A stretch of DNA of 64,000 nucleotides from Pseudazoarcus pumilus. Lineage in GTDB: Bacteria > Pseudomonadota > Gammaproteobacteria > Burkholderiales > Rhodocyclaceae. The notes below the pieces were generated by a model. That model saw only the letters and a program-made list of their open reading frames with translations. It was not told the DNA's origin and ran no database searches. Positions 21,461 through 31,912 of the stretch are shown one piece after another. The stretch spans positions 1,240,001-1,304,000 of the forward strand of contig NZ_CP025682.1 in the NCBI RefSeq assembly GCF_002872475.1, in the 5' to 3' direction. How positions within the stretch are numbered: position 1 is the first letter of the stretch; every line of letters begins with the position of its first letter. The position numbers and the translations under genes were made by a program.

Positions 21461-22948
21461 ATGTCTGAACTCGAATTCAACCGTCTCGCCGCCGAGGGCT
21501 ACAACCGCATCCCGGTGACGCTCGAGACCTTCGCCGACCTCGACACGCCGCTGTCGATCTACCTGAAGCTTGCCAACGCGCCGCATACCTATCTGCTCGA
21601 GTCCGTGCAGGGTGGCGAGCGCTTCGGTCGCTATTCCATCATCGGCCTGGCTGCGGCCACGCGCATCGAGGTGCGCGGCCATGAAGCGCGCCTGATTCGC
21701 GATGGCAAGCTGGTCGAACGCGTCGATGAGGACGATCCGCTGACCTTCGTCGGGCGCTTCATGGCCGCGATCCACGTGCCGCCGCGCGACGGCTTGCCGC
21801 GTTTCGCCGGTGGTCTGGTGGGCTGCTTCGGTTACGAGACAGTGCGCTACATCGAGTCGCGCCTGGCGCGCTGCGACAAGCCCGACCCCATCGACACCCC
21901 CGACATCGTGCTGCTGCTGTCGGAGGAAATCGCCATCGTCGACAACCTGTCGGGCAAGCTCACGCTGGTCGTGTACGCTGATCCCTCGCGCGACGGGGCC
22001 TACGCGGCGGCGCGCGAGCGGCTCGCGGAACTGGTCGCACAATTGCGCGAACCGGTGACGATTCCGCAGGATGTGCGCGCCGAGCCGGCGCCGGCGGTGT
22101 CGAGTTTCGGCGAGGAGGCCTTCAAGAGTGCGGTGCTGCGCGCCAAGCGTTACATCGTCGACGGCGACATCATGCAGGTCGTGCTCTCGCAGCGCATGAG
22201 CAAACCCTTCGCGGCCAGCCCGCTGGCCCTGTATCGCGCCATCCGCTCGCTCAACCCGTCGCCCTACATGTTCTATTTCGATCTGGGCGACTTCCATGTG
22301 GTCGGCGCCTCGCCGGAAATCCTCGTGCGCCTGGACGACGAGACGGGCGATCGCCGCGTCACGGTGCGCCCGATCGCCGGCACGCGCCGGCGCGGCGCCA
22401 CGCCCGAGCAGGATCTGGCGCTCGAGCGCGAACTGCTCTCCGACGAGAAGGAATGCGCCGAGCACCTGCAACTGCTCGACCTGGGCCGCAACGACGCCGG
22501 CCGTGTGGCCGAGGTCGGCACCGTGAAGGTCACCGAGCGCTTCACCGTCGAGCGCTACTCGCACGTGATGCACATCGTGTCCAATGTCGAGGGGCGGCTG
22601 CGCGCAGGGCTGGATGCGCTGGCCGTGCTGCGCGCGACCTTCCCGGCCGGCACCGTGTCGGGCGCGCCCAAGGTGCGCGCGATGGAGATCATCGACGAGA
22701 TGGAGCCGGTCAAGCGCGGCATCTATTCGGGCGCGGTCGGCTATCTGGGCTTTCACGGCGAGATGGATCTGGCGATCGCGATTCGCACCGCGGTCGTCAA
22801 GGACGGCCAGATCCACGTTCAGGCCGGTGCCGGCATCGTCGCCGACTCCGACCCCGACGCCGAATGGCAGGAAACGCAGAGCAAGGCGCGCGCCATGCTC
22901 AGGGCGGCCGAGATGGCCGAGACGGGACTCGACACGCGGACGGACTGA
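21461..22948 (+). CDS. trpE: Anthranilate synthase component I
   Basis: A 495-residue chorismate-utilising enzyme making anthranilate with TrpG-derived ammonia. The N-terminal tryptophan feedback region contains the LLES element in [16 protein letters not shown]. The catalytic core has [38 protein letters not shown], and [16 protein letters not shown] with [10 protein letters not shown]. The ATG at 21461 follows TGGAG. It is separated from trpG by two unrelated-looking enzyme genes, unlike the usual adjacent trpEG order. Confidence 0.97.
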   Translation: MSELEFNRLAAEGYNRIPVTLETFADLDTPLSIYLKLANAPHTYLLESVQGGERFGRYSIIGLAAATRIEVRGHEARLIRDGKLVERVDEDDPLTFVGRFMAAIHVPPRDGLPRFAGGLVGCFGYETVRYIESRLARCDKPDPIDTPDIVLLLSEEIAIVDNLSGKLTLVVYADPSRDGAYAAARERLAELVAQLREPVTIPQDVRAEPAPAVSSFGEEAFKSAVLRAKRYIVDGDIMQVVLSQRMSKPFAASPLALYRAIRSLNPSPYMFYFDLGDFHVVGASPEILVRLDDETGDRRVTVRPIAGTRRRGATPEQDLALERELLSDEKECAEHLQLLDLGRNDAGRVAEVGTVKVTERFTVERYSHVMHIVSNVEGRLRAGLDALAVLRATFPAGTVSGAPKVRAMEIIDEMEPVKRGIYSGAVGYLGFHGEMDLAIAIRTAVVKDGQIHVQAGAGIVADSDPDAEWQETQSKARAMLRAAEMAETGLDTRTD

Positions 22949-22950
22949 TC

Positions 22951-24357
22951 ATGGTCGAACCGGCACAGCGCAGGAAGCGCAGAGGCGTCTCGCCCGAGGC
23001 GGACGTCAATGACGACACCCACGTCTTCTACCGCAATCCGTTCAGCTACTACCCGACGGTCGCGCGCGGCGACGGGGCGTATCTGTACGACGAGTACGGG
23101 AAACGCTATCTCGACGCCTGCGGCGGTGCCGTGGTGTCGTCGCTGGGCCACTCCGTGCCCGAGGTGGTCGCGGCCATCAAGGAACAGCTCGACCACGTCG
23201 AATTCGCGCATACCAGCCAGTTCACGAATGCCGCGCAGGAAAAGCTCGCCAGGATGCTCACCGACCGCGCGCCGGGCGGGCTCAACCACGCCTACTTCGT
23301 GTCCGGCGGCTCGGAGGCGGTGGAATCGGCGATGAAGCTCGCGCGCGCCTACTGGGTGCAGATGGGGCGCCCCGACAAGTGGATGGTGATTGGCCGCGAC
23401 CAGAGTTACCACGGCAACACGCTGGGCGCGCTGGCCGCAGGCGGCAACCGCTGGAGGCGGGCGATCTACGAGCCCATGCTGTTCAAGGCGCCGCGCGTGG
23501 CGCCGTGCTTCTGCTATCGCTGCCCGTACGACAAGAAGCCTGAATCCTGTGGCATCGACTGCGCCGAGGATCTGGAGCGCGCCATCCTCGAGGCCGGGCC
23601 GGAGAAGGTCGCGGCCTTCATCGCGGAGCCCATCGTCGGCGCTACGGCCGGTGCGCTGGTGCCGCACCCGGACTACTTCCGCCGAATCCGCGAGATCTGC
23701 GACAAGTACGACGTGCTGTTCATCGCCGACGAGGTCATGACCGGGCTGGGGCGCTGCGGCTCGTGGTACGCCATCCGCCAGTTCGGCGTGGTGCCCGACA
23801 TGCTGTGCCTGGCCAAGGGCCTGGCCGCCGGCTTCGTGCCGGTCGGGGCGACGCTGGTGCACGACCGCATCGTCGACACCTTCAGCAGCCGCCGCCACAT
23901 CTTCCAGCACGGCCACACCTACATGGGACACCCGCTGGCCGCCGCGGCCGGCGTGGCGGTGATCGAATACATGGAGACCCACCGTCTGGTCGAGAAGAGC
24001 CGCAAACTCGGCGACGAACTGCTGGCGCGACTGCACGAGGCCCTGGGCGAGCACCCGCACGTCGGCGACATCCGCGGACGCGGCCTGTTCGTCGGCATCG
24101 AGTTCGTCGCCGATCGCGACAGCAAGACGCCGTTCGAGCCGGAGCTGGCCTTCCACCGCGTGCTGCGCGAGACGGCCTTCGACAACGGGCTGGTGATCTA
24201 CCCGATGGGCGGCACCGTGGACGGGCGCCGCGGCGATCACGCGCTGATCGCACCGCCTTTCGTCATCACGCGCGCGCAGCTCGGCCGTCTGGTCACGCTG
24301 CTGGTCAAGTCGATCGATCAGACCCTTGCGCGCCTCGTGCCCAAGGTCGCCTCATGA
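22951..24357 (+). CDS. Class III PLP-dependent aminotransferase
   Basis: A 468-residue fold type I aminotransferase of the omega-amino acid group. FVSGGSEAVESAMKLARAYW, the PLP aspartate in LFIADEVMTGLGRCG and the Schiff-base lysine in LCLAKGLAAGFVPVGA are clear. A cysteine cluster FCYRCPYDKKPESCGIDCAEDLE near residue 190 is shared by a subgroup of these enzymes. The amino donor is unknown. It starts two bases after trpE ends and overlaps the following BKACE gene by four bases (ATGA), so all are one operon. No step of tryptophan synthesis needs this enzyme; it probably acts with the BKACE enzyme. Confidence 0.92.
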   Translation: MVEPAQRRKRRGVSPEADVNDDTHVFYRNPFSYYPTVARGDGAYLYDEYGKRYLDACGGAVVSSLGHSVPEVVAAIKEQLDHVEFAHTSQFTNAAQEKLARMLTDRAPGGLNHAYFVSGGSEAVESAMKLARAYWVQMGRPDKWMVIGRDQSYHGNTLGALAAGGNRWRRAIYEPMLFKAPRVAPCFCYRCPYDKKPESCGIDCAEDLERAILEAGPEKVAAFIAEPIVGATAGALVPHPDYFRRIREICDKYDVLFIADEVMTGLGRCGSWYAIRQFGVVPDMLCLAKGLAAGFVPVGATLVHDRIVDTFSSRRHIFQHGHTYMGHPLAAAAGVAVIEYMETHRLVEKSRKLGDELLARLHEALGEHPHVGDIRGRGLFVGIEFVADRDSKTPFEPELAFHRVLRETAFDNGLVIYPMGGTVDGRRGDHALIAPPFVITRAQLGRLVTLLVKSIDQTLARLVPKVAS

Positions 24358-25184
24358 GCGCCGTATTCGAGCATCCGGTCTCCATCATGGTCGCGCCCAA
24401 CGGCGCGCGGCGCGGCAAGGCGGACCATCGCGCGATTCCGCTCACGCCGGCCGAGATCGCCGCCGAGGCGGTGCGCTGCCGTGACGCCGGCGCGGCCATG
24501 CTGCATCTGCACGTGCGCGACCGCGACGCCCGCCACAGCCTCGACCCGGGCCTGTACCGCGAGGCCATGGCGACCGTGCGCGAGGCCTGCGACCTGGTGA
24601 TCCAGCCCACCACCGAGCGCGTCGGCGTATTCGCGCCGGCCGACATGATGCGCGTGGGCCGCGAGCTGGCGCCGGAGATGTTGTCGCTCAACCTCACCGA
24701 ACTGCTGGGCGAGGGCAGTGAGGCCGAACGCGACGCGGCGCGCGACTTTCTCGCCGAACTCGCCCAGTTGGGAACCGTGCCGCAGTACATCGTCTACAAC
24801 CACGACGAGCTCGCCACGCTGCGCGACTGGCATGCGCGCGGCTGGCTGCCGCAGGCCGAGCCCTTCGTGCTGCTGGTGCTGGGGCGCTACGCCGGTTCGG
24901 TCAGCCGCCCGGCCGACATCCTCGCCTACCTGCCGGAAATCCCCGCGCGATGGCGCTGGGGACTGTGCGCCTTCGGTCCGCCCGAACTGGCCTGTTCGGT
25001 GCAGGCCGCGCTGGCCGGCGGGCATTGCCGTGTCGGCTTCGAGAACAACCTCGTGAACGCCCGCGGCGAGCCGCTCGCCGACAACGCGGAGCAGGTGGGC
25101 CGTCTGGCCACCGTACTGCGAACGCTGGGATTCACGATTGCCACGCCCACCGAAGTGCGCGAAGCCTTCGGCGTGCGCGGCTGA
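24354..25184 (+). CDS. BKACE family enzyme (beta-keto acid cleavage, formerly DUF849)
   Basis: A 276-residue TIM-barrel protein of the beta-keto acid cleavage family, whose founding member Kce condenses 3-keto-5-aminohexanoate with acetyl-CoA in lysine fermentation. The zinc ligands are the HxH of AAMLHLHVRD near residue 50 and the glutamate in RVGFENNLVN near residue 225. The IAAEAVRCRDAGA and SLNLTELL segments fit the family. It is coupled to the upstream aminotransferase by an ATGA overlap and lies 12 bases before trpG. The keto acid substrate cannot be deduced; the pairing suggests a transamination-linked beta-keto acid pathway. Confidence 0.87.
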   Translation: MSAVFEHPVSIMVAPNGARRGKADHRAIPLTPAEIAAEAVRCRDAGAAMLHLHVRDRDARHSLDPGLYREAMATVREACDLVIQPTTERVGVFAPADMMRVGRELAPEMLSLNLTELLGEGSEAERDAARDFLAELAQLGTVPQYIVYNHDELATLRDWHARGWLPQAEPFVLLVLGRYAGSVSRPADILAYLPEIPARWRWGLCAFGPPELACSVQAALAGGHCRVGFENNLVNARGEPLADNAEQVGRLATVLRTLGFTIATPTEVREAFGVRG

Positions 25185-25196
25185 CGGAGAATCACC

Positions 25197-25772
25197 ATGC
25201 TGCTGATGATCGACAACTACGACAGCTTCACCTACAACCTTGTGCAGTACTTCGGCGAACTGGGCGCCGACGTGCGCGTGTTCCGCAACGACGAGATCGA
25301 CGTGGCCGGCATCGCGCAACTCGCGCCGGAGCAGCTCGTGATCTCGCCGGGGCCGTGCTCGCCGGCCGAGGCCGGCATCTCGGTCGCTGCGATCCGCGAG
25401 TTTGCCGGCCGCATTCCGATTCTCGGCGTGTGTCTGGGCCACCAGAGTATCGGCGCGGCCTTCGGCGGGCGCATCGTGCATGCACGGCGCCTGATGCACG
25501 GCAAGACCTCGCCCGTGCATCACGACGGGCGCGGGGTGTTCCACGGCCTGCCCGACCCGCTGGTGTGCACGCGCTACCATTCGCTGGCGATCGAGCGCGA
25601 GTCCCTGCCCGACTGCCTCGAGGTCACGGCGTGGACCGACGACGGCGAGATCATGGGCGTGCGCCACAAGACGCTGGCGGTCGAGGGCGTGCAGTTCCAC
25701 CCCGAGTCCATCCTCACCGAGCATGGCCACGAGTTGCTGAAGAATTTCCTGGACGAGACCGTCCCCGCCTGA
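25197..25772 (+). CDS. trpG: Anthranilate/para-aminobenzoate synthase component II
   Basis: A 191-residue class I glutamine amidotransferase. [19 protein letters not shown], the nucleophile Cys79 in [12 protein letters not shown], and the His-Glu pair in [13 protein letters not shown] complete the triad. It provides ammonia to TrpE and, as in many bacteria, may also serve PabB. The ATG follows CGGAGAATCACC. trpD follows after 18 bases. Confidence 0.96.
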   Translation: MLLMIDNYDSFTYNLVQYFGELGADVRVFRNDEIDVAGIAQLAPEQLVISPGPCSPAEAGISVAAIREFAGRIPILGVCLGHQSIGAAFGGRIVHARRLMHGKTSPVHHDGRGVFHGLPDPLVCTRYHSLAIERESLPDCLEVTAWTDDGEIMGVRHKTLAVEGVQFHPESILTEHGHELLKNFLDETVPA

Positions 25773-25790
25773 ACCCACGGAGCCGAGACG

Positions 25791-26834
25791 ATGACCATTA
25801 CCGCGCAGGACGCCCTGCAACGCACCATCGACCACCGCGAGATCTTCTTCGACGAGATGCTCTCGCTGATGCGCCAGATCATGGCCGGCGAGGTCTCGCC
25901 GCTGATGACCGCAGCGATCCTGACCGGCCTTCGCGTCAAGAAGGAGACCATCGGCGAGATCACCGCCGCGGCCACGGTGATGCGCGAGATGGCCACCAAG
26001 GTCGTGGTCGCGCCCCCGCATGAGCACTTCCTCGACGTGGTCGGCACCGGCGGCGACGGCTCTCAGACCTTCAACATCTCGACCGCGACGATCTTCGTCG
26101 CCGCCGCGGCCGGCGCGCGCGTGGCCAAGCACGGCGGGCGCAGCGTGTCGTCCAAGTCGGGCGCGGCCGACGTGCTCGAGGCGCTGGGCGCCAATCTCGC
26201 GCTCAGCCCGGAACAGGTCGCCGAGTGCGTCGAAGCGACCGGCGTGGGCTTCATGTTCGCGCCCAATCACCACAGTGCGATGAAGAACGTCGCCCCGGTG
26301 CGCCGCGAGATGGGCGTGCGCACCATCTTCAACATCCTCGGGCCGTTGACCAATCCGGCCGGTGCACCGAACACGCTGATGGGCGTGTTCCATCCCGATC
26401 TGGTGGGCATTCAGGTGCGCGTGATGCAGCGCCTGGGCGCCAATCACGTGCTCGTCGTGCATGGGCTCGACGGCATGGACGAGGTCAGCCTGGGTTCAGC
26501 GACCCGGGTTGGCGAACTGAAGGACGGCGAGGTCAGCGAATACGAGATCCACCCCGAGGACTTCGACCTGGCGATGGCCGGCACGCGCAACATCCGTGTA
26601 GCCGACGCCGACGCCTCGCGCGAGATGCTGCTCGGCGCGCTGGAGAACCGCGACGGACCGGCGCGCGAGATCGTCGTGTTCAATGCCGGTGTCGCCCTGT
26701 ATGCGGCCAATCTGGTCGACGACATCGGCGCCGGCGTTGCGCGCGCGAGAGAGGTCATCGCCAGCGGCGCGGCGCGCGCGAAGCTCGACGACTTCGTGCG
26801 TTTCACGCAATCGTGCGCGAAGGGGCAGGGATGA
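25791..26834 (+). CDS. trpD: Anthranilate phosphoribosyltransferase
   Basis: A 347-residue enzyme transferring phosphoribose from PRPP to anthranilate. The PRPP-binding [39 protein letters not shown] and the [31 protein letters not shown] region (spread over residues ~155-190) are typical, as is [10 protein letters not shown]. Its end overlaps the trpC start by four bases (ATGA). Confidence 0.97.
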   Translation: MTITAQDALQRTIDHREIFFDEMLSLMRQIMAGEVSPLMTAAILTGLRVKKETIGEITAAATVMREMATKVVVAPPHEHFLDVVGTGGDGSQTFNISTATIFVAAAAGARVAKHGGRSVSSKSGAADVLEALGANLALSPEQVAECVEATGVGFMFAPNHHSAMKNVAPVRREMGVRTIFNILGPLTNPAGAPNTLMGVFHPDLVGIQVRVMQRLGANHVLVVHGLDGMDEVSLGSATRVGELKDGEVSEYEIHPEDFDLAMAGTRNIRVADADASREMLLGALENRDGPAREIVVFNAGVALYAANLVDDIGAGVARAREVIASGAARAKLDDFVRFTQSCAKGQG

Positions 26835-27628
26835 GCGACATCCTCGAACGTATCCTCGCGGTCAAGCGCGACGAGGTCGCCGACGGCCAGCGTCACATGC
26901 CGATCGAGCGCCAGCATCGCCGCGCCGAGGAGGCACCGCCGCCGCGTCCCTTCGTGGGCGCGATGCGCGCCAAGATCGACGCGGGCGAGGCGGCGGTGAT
27001 CGCCGAGATCAAGAAGGCCAGCCCCTCCAAGGGCGTGATCCGCGAGGATTTCCGTCCCGGCGAGATCGCCGCGAGCTATGCCGCCGGTGGTGCGGCCTGT
27101 CTGTCGGTGCTGACCGACCGCGACTTCTTCCAGGGTGCGCCCGAATACCTGCGCGAGGCGCGCGAGGCGTGCACGCTGCCGGTGCTGCGCAAGGATTTCA
27201 TCGTCGATGCCTGGCAGATCTTCGAGGCGCGCGCGATGGGGGCGGACGCCATCCTGCTCATCGCCGCGGCGCTCGACATGGCCGAGATGATGGATTTCGA
27301 GGCCATCGCGCAGAGTCTGGGCATGGGCGTGCTGGTCGAGGTGCACGACGGCGGGGAACTCGACCGCGCCCTGCAGCTGTCTACCCCGCTCCTAGGCATC
27401 AACAACCGCAACCTGCGAACCTTTGAAGTGAGCCTGCAGACCACCCTCGATTTGCTCGACCGCATCCCGCCCGATCGCATCGTCGTGACCGAATCCGGCA
27501 TCCTCGGTCCGGCGGATGTCGCGTGCATGCGCGACAACGACGTTCACGCCTTCCTGGTCGGCGAGGCCTTCATGCGTGCCGATGATCCCGGTGCGGCGCT
27601 GCGTGCGCTGTTCGGCCGGGGAGAATGA
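26831..27628 (+). CDS. trpC: Indole-3-glycerol phosphate synthase
   Basis: A 265-residue TIM barrel forming the indole ring. Catalytic lysines and glutamates are in [49 protein letters not shown] and VVTESGI. It is a monofunctional TrpC, not fused to TrpF. It overlaps trpD upstream and tamB downstream by four bases each, so tamB is translationally coupled to the trp genes. trpF, trpB and trpA are not in the window. Confidence 0.97.
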   Translation: MSDILERILAVKRDEVADGQRHMPIERQHRRAEEAPPPRPFVGAMRAKIDAGEAAVIAEIKKASPSKGVIREDFRPGEIAASYAAGGAACLSVLTDRDFFQGAPEYLREAREACTLPVLRKDFIVDAWQIFEARAMGADAILLIAAALDMAEMMDFEAIAQSLGMGVLVEVHDGGELDRALQLSTPLLGINNRNLRTFEVSLQTTLDLLDRIPPDRIVVTESGILGPADVACMRDNDVHAFLVGEAFMRADDPGAALRALFGRGE

Positions 27629-30600
27629 CGCAGGACAGGGCTCCCAAACGCTCCCGCGGCCGGCTGCGCTTCATCGCCGCGGCGCTCGCCACGATCGTTC
27701 TCGTTCCGCTGCTGCTGGCCGGCTGGCTGCTTGCCACGGAGTCCGGTGCGCGCGCAGTGCTGGAGCTGGCGCGGCGCACGAGCGGCATCACGATCGAGGC
27801 CGAAGGGCTGGCGGGGCGGCTGATCGGTCCGCTCGCGGCCGAGCGCATCAGCGTGGCGACCCCCGACCTGCGTGTCGAGCTCGATGCGTTCTCGCTCGCA
27901 TGGCGCCCGATGTCCCTGATCGATGGCCGGCTCGACATCGACCTGCTCTCGGCTGCGAGCATCGTAGTGGCGACGCGGCCCGATCCGGACGCCACCGCCA
28001 GTTCCCCAACGCGTCCGGAGATCGCATTGCCCGTGGCCGTGCGTGCGGCCATCGCCATCGAACGCGTGGCAATCGTGCCTTGGGATGCGCAGGACGCGCG
28101 TGAGCCGCTGGCCTTCTCGGACATCGATGCGCGCCTGTCGGGGGCGCTGGGTGTGCAGCGCATCGACGCGCTTTCGGTGACCACGCCGTGGGGGCAGATC
28201 GCCGCGCTGGCTTCGATCGACACCACGCGCAGCCCGCACCCGGTGGGCGCCGAGGTGCGCGTGGTCACGCAGCGTGATGGACACGACATCGAACTGGCGG
28301 CACAGATTTCCGGTGATCTGGAGCGTCTGAGCTTGCGTCTACAGGCAAACGGCGCCGGCCTCGAGGGCCAGGCGGACGCGGTGGTTGCGCCTTTTGCAGC
28401 CATGCCGCTGCTCGAATTGCGCGCTGCAGTGGGCGAGATCGACCCGTCCATGTTCGTCGCCGGCGCGCCATCGGCGCGACTGCACGTCGACGCCGATCTG
28501 GCCGGCGATGCGGCCACGCAGCGCCTCGCCGGCGAGATACGCGTGACCAACGCCGTGCCCGGTCGCATCGACGAAGGCCGGTTGCCGCTGGAGTCGCTGC
28601 TCGCGAATATCGACGCCTCGCTCGGCGATGCCGACATCGCGCGCATGGAACTCGTACTGGCCGATGGCGCGCGGCTGGTCGGTGACGGCTTCGCCACCTA
28701 TGCCGCGGAGGACGTGTTGCAGACCTTCGGCATGAGCGCCCGCATCGAAGGGCTGGACCCGGCGGCCTTGCATGGCGCTGCCCCGGCCGGACGCATTGCG
28801 CTCGAATTCGATGCCGATGGCGCCAGCGACGGTCGTGCGGGGATTCGCTGGCGCTTCGGCGAGAGCCGCTTGCTCGGCCAGGCGCTGGGCGGTACCGGCA
28901 CCCTGAGCATCGACGGCGCGCGCGTGCCCGAGGCCGATGTCGCCCTCACGCTCGGACCCAGCCGGGTCACGGCGCGTGGCGCCTGGGGGCGCACGGACGA
29001 CATCATGGAGGTCGACGCCGAGTTCGCCGAACTTGACGCGCTGGACCATGGCCTGGGTGGTCGCGCAACACTGGCTGCAAGCGTCACCGGCGGCCTCGAC
29101 GCGCTCGCCGGGGAGCTTCGCGCGAACGCCGAGCGCCTGAGCGCGCCCGGCGTGTTCGTGCGCAGCCTGTCGGCCGACGGCCGGCTGGGCGCCGGTGAAA
29201 ACGGCCTCGTCGAACTCGACATCGCGCTGGATGCGTTGGGTCCGGACGCCAAAAAGGCCTGGATCGAACGCGTGGATCTGGGCATCGACGGCACGCGCGG
29301 CGAGCACCGCGTCACGGCAAGCGTGGCAACACCCGAGGACGATCGGGTCGTGCTCACGCTGCGTGGCGGCATCGACACCGCACAGCCGGGCGCCCCGCGC
29401 TGGCTCGGCGAACTGTCGATGCTCGAAGCCGATGGTCGCTTTCCGCTGCGCCTGCTCGCGCCGGCCGAACTACAGGCCTCCGCGCAACAGGTGTTGATGG
29501 GGCGTGCGGGTTTCGACGCCGGGGAAAAGGGGCGCATCGTGCTCGACGAGACCGCCTGGACGCCGGATCGGACCACGTTGCGCGGCAGCCTGTCCGGCCT
29601 GCAGGTGGTCGAGCAGGGCGAACGTCGCCGACGCGGGCCCGGTCCGCTCACGCTGGGCGCCGAATGGGAGTTCGAGCTTGCCGAGCGCGCTAATGGGCAG
29701 ATGCGCATCGTGCGCGAGGGCGGCGACCTGTCGGTGCCCGGCGAACTCTCGGCACGACTCGGGCTGGAACAGCTGGAAGTCGTCGTCGTCGCGAACGACG
29801 ATCGTCTCGCCGCATCCATCGATGCGCGCGGCAGCGAGCTGGGCAGCATCAGCGGCTCGTTGACGACGCTGGCCGAACGCGATGAGGATGCCGGCTGGCG
29901 GTTGGCACCGAATGCCGCGCTGCTCGGATCGATCGAGTTCGACATGCCTTCGATCGCCTGGATGTCACGACTGATGCAGGACGAGTCGGTGCTCGAAGGG
30001 CGATTGCAGGCGGCCTTTTCGGTCACCGGCACGCCCGCCGAGCCGATCGCGACCGGGCGCATTTCGGGCAGCGATCTGGGCATGTCCCTGATCGAGCACG
30101 GCGTGCAACTGTCCGGCGGCACGCTGCGCGCGGAGTTCGAACGCGACCGCCTGCGTCTGCGTCAGCTCGAGTTCGTCACGCCCAATCGCGTGCGCCCGCG
30201 TGACGCGCGCGTACCGGTCGATGCGCTCACCGCCGAACCCGGTCGGCTGTCGGCCGACGGCGAGATCGATCTGGCGAGCGGCGAGGGCGAGTTCCGTTTC
30301 GAGGCCGATCGCATGCCGGTGCTGCAACGGCCCGATCGCTGGCTGCTGCTGTCGGGACAGGGGCGGGCGAGAAGCACCTGGACTTCGCTTGACGTGCAGG
30401 CCGATTTCCGTGCCGACGCCGGTTACGTCGAGTTCGCCGAGACGCCGCCGCCGACGCTGTCCGACGACGTCGTGATCGTCGGCAGTGAAGAGGACGAAGC
30501 CGGCGGCGGTGGCGGGCTGGCCGTGAGCGCCGACGTGACGGTGTCGCTGGGCAACGCGCTGTATCTGAGCGCATTGGGCCTGGAAACGAGACTGGCCGGT

Positions 30601-31284
30601 GAGCTGGCCTTGCGCCTGCGTGACGGCTCGCCGCTGGCGGCGACGGGCACCATTTCGACGGTCGGCGGCTCCTACAAGGGCTATGGCCAGAGCCTGACCA
30701 TCGAGCGCGGGCTGATCAATTTCCAGGGGCCGCTCGACAATCCGGGGCTGAACGTGGTGGCATTGCGCAAGGGCCTGCCGGTCGAGGCCGGCATCGCGGT
30801 CTCCGGCAGCGCGCGCCGTCCATTGATCCGATTGGTGTCCACGCCCGAGGTGCCCGATCCCGAGAAGCTTTCCTGGATCGTCCTGGGGCGCTCGCCCAGT
30901 GCCGGTGGCGGGGCCGACATGAGTCTGCTACTGCCGGCCGCGCAGGCCCTGCTGGGCGGGCCGGGCGGCGGCATGACCGACCAGCTCTCGCGCAGCCTGG
31001 GGGTCGACGAGTTTGGCATCGGGCAGGCCGACAGCGGTGCGCCCGTGCGCAGCAGCAGCGTGGTCGATGGCGGCCGCGCGGTGGGCGAGGGCAACGTCGG
31101 TGGGCAGGTGTTTACGATCGGCAAGCGGCTCTCGCCTGATCTGTTCGTGTCCTTCGAACAGAGCCTGGGCGGGGCCGAGAGCCTGGTCAAGCTGACCTAT
31201 CAGCTCACGCGACGCATCTCGCTGGTTGCGCGTGGCGGCACCGACAACGCCGCGGACATCTTCTATACGATCACGTTTCGCTGA
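27625..31284 (+). CDS. tamB: Translocation and assembly module protein TamB (DUF490)
   Basis: A 1219-residue AsmA/TamB-type protein. A basic N-terminus is followed by one signal-anchor helix ([24 protein letters not shown], about residues 11-34), then a very long repetitive beta-strand body (hydrophobic-groove TAM domain). The conserved C-terminal DUF490 part has [19 protein letters not shown] and ending [17 protein letters not shown]. TamB spans the periplasm and supports outer-membrane protein and phospholipid transport with the Omp85 protein TamA. No tamA is adjacent; instead the start codon overlaps the trpC stop (ATGA), an unusual partnership. Confidence 0.9.
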   Translation: MTQDRAPKRSRGRLRFIAAALATIVLVPLLLAGWLLATESGARAVLELARRTSGITIEAEGLAGRLIGPLAAERISVATPDLRVELDAFSLAWRPMSLIDGRLDIDLLSAASIVVATRPDPDATASSPTRPEIALPVAVRAAIAIERVAIVPWDAQDAREPLAFSDIDARLSGALGVQRIDALSVTTPWGQIAALASIDTTRSPHPVGAEVRVVTQRDGHDIELAAQISGDLERLSLRLQANGAGLEGQADAVVAPFAAMPLLELRAAVGEIDPSMFVAGAPSARLHVDADLAGDAATQRLAGEIRVTNAVPGRIDEGRLPLESLLANIDASLGDADIARMELVLADGARLVGDGFATYAAEDVLQTFGMSARIEGLDPAALHGAAPAGRIALEFDADGASDGRAGIRWRFGESRLLGQALGGTGTLSIDGARVPEADVALTLGPSRVTARGAWGRTDDIMEVDAEFAELDALDHGLGGRATLAASVTGGLDALAGELRANAERLSAPGVFVRSLSADGRLGAGENGLVELDIALDALGPDAKKAWIERVDLGIDGTRGEHRVTASVATPEDDRVVLTLRGGIDTAQPGAPRWLGELSMLEADGRFPLRLLAPAELQASAQQVLMGRAGFDAGEKGRIVLDETAWTPDRTTLRGSLSGLQVVEQGERRRRGPGPLTLGAEWEFELAERANGQMRIVREGGDLSVPGELSARLGLEQLEVVVVANDDRLAASIDARGSELGSISGSLTTLAERDEDAGWRLAPNAALLGSIEFDMPSIAWMSRLMQDESVLEGRLQAAFSVTGTPAEPIATGRISGSDLGMSLIEHGVQLSGGTLRAEFERDRLRLRQLEFVTPNRVRPRDARVPVDALTAEPGRLSADGEIDLASGEGEFRFEADRMPVLQRPDRWLLLSGQGRARSTWTSLDVQADFRADAGYVEFAETPPPTLSDDVVIVGSEEDEAGGGGGLAVSADVTVSLGNALYLSALGLETRLAGELALRLRDGSPLAATGTISTVGGSYKGYGQSLTIERGLINFQGPLDNPGLNVVALRKGLPVEAGIAVSGSARRPLIRLVSTPEVPDPEKLSWIVLGRSPSAGGGADMSLLLPAAQALLGGPGGGMTDQLSRSLGVDEFGIGQADSGAPVRSSSVVDGGRAVGEGNVGGQVFTIGKRLSPDLFVSFEQSLGGAESLVKLTYQLTRRISLVARGGTDNAADIFYTITFR

Positions 31285-31334
31285 AGGACGTACATTGCGC
31301 GCGTCGCGCGCGAGGAAACAGCAAGGAGGTAGCA

Positions 31335-31901
31335 ATGACGGATTCGACGCATCACGGACAGGTCGAAGTGGCGATTCTCGCCGGTGGGTGCTTCTGGTGC
31401 CTGGACGCGGTGTTCCGCGATGTCGAGGGCGTGGTTTCGGTCGTGTCCGGCTACTGCGGGGGGCACGTCGACGATCCGCAATACCGCGAGGTCTGCGAAG
31501 GGGGCACGGGGCATGCCGAGGCCGTGCGTATCGAGTTCGATCCGGGCCTCGTCACCTACCGCGACCTGCTCGAGATCTTCTTCACCATCCACGACCCGAC
31601 CACGCTCGACCGGCAGGGCAACGACATCGGCACGCAGTACCGCTCGGCGATCTTTCCGACCAGCCAGTCGCAACTGCACGAGGCGCTGACGATGATCGAG
31701 GAACTGGGCGAGCACCGCGTGTTTCCGTCGGCCATCGTCACGCGGGTCGAGGAGCCCGGCGTGCACTTCTGGCCGGCCGAGGACGTGCATCAGGACTTCT
31801 TCCGCCACCAGCCCGATCAGCCTTACTGCCAGTACGTCGTGGCGCCCAAGATCGCCAAGTTCCGCGAGAAGTTTGCGCAACGGCGCAAGCGCCGCGGCTG
31901 A
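31335..31901 (+). CDS. msrA: Peptide methionine sulfoxide reductase MsrA
   Basis: A 188-residue MsrA that reduces the S epimer of methionine sulfoxide. The catalytic Cys19 lies in the GGCFWCLDAVF motif, with VVSGYCGGHVDDPQYREVCEGGTGHAEAV following. A full Shine-Dalgarno AAGGAGGT (31323-31330) precedes the ATG. It lies 50 bases after tamB, with a GCGCGC-GTC-GCGCGC hairpin in between that lacks a T tract. It is convergent with recQ, 11 bases away. Confidence 0.96.
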   Translation: MTDSTHHGQVEVAILAGGCFWCLDAVFRDVEGVVSVVSGYCGGHVDDPQYREVCEGGTGHAEAVRIEFDPGLVTYRDLLEIFFTIHDPTTLDRQGNDIGTQYRSAIFPTSQSQLHEALTMIEELGEHRVFPSAIVTRVEEPGVHFWPAEDVHQDFFRHQPDQPYCQYVVAPKIAKFREKFAQRRKRRG

Positions 31902-31912
31902 GCGAGCGCGGC

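Noticed and set aside
24318-26462. A 714-codon open frame opposite the BKACE, trpG and trpD genes.
   Set aside because: Same reasons: complete overlap with well-supported genes, and His/Arg/Asp-rich shadow composition.
31296-31322. GCGCGC-GTC-GCGCGC hairpin between tamB and msrA as a terminator.
   Set aside because: It has no following T tract and is low-complexity GC repeat, so function is unsupported.
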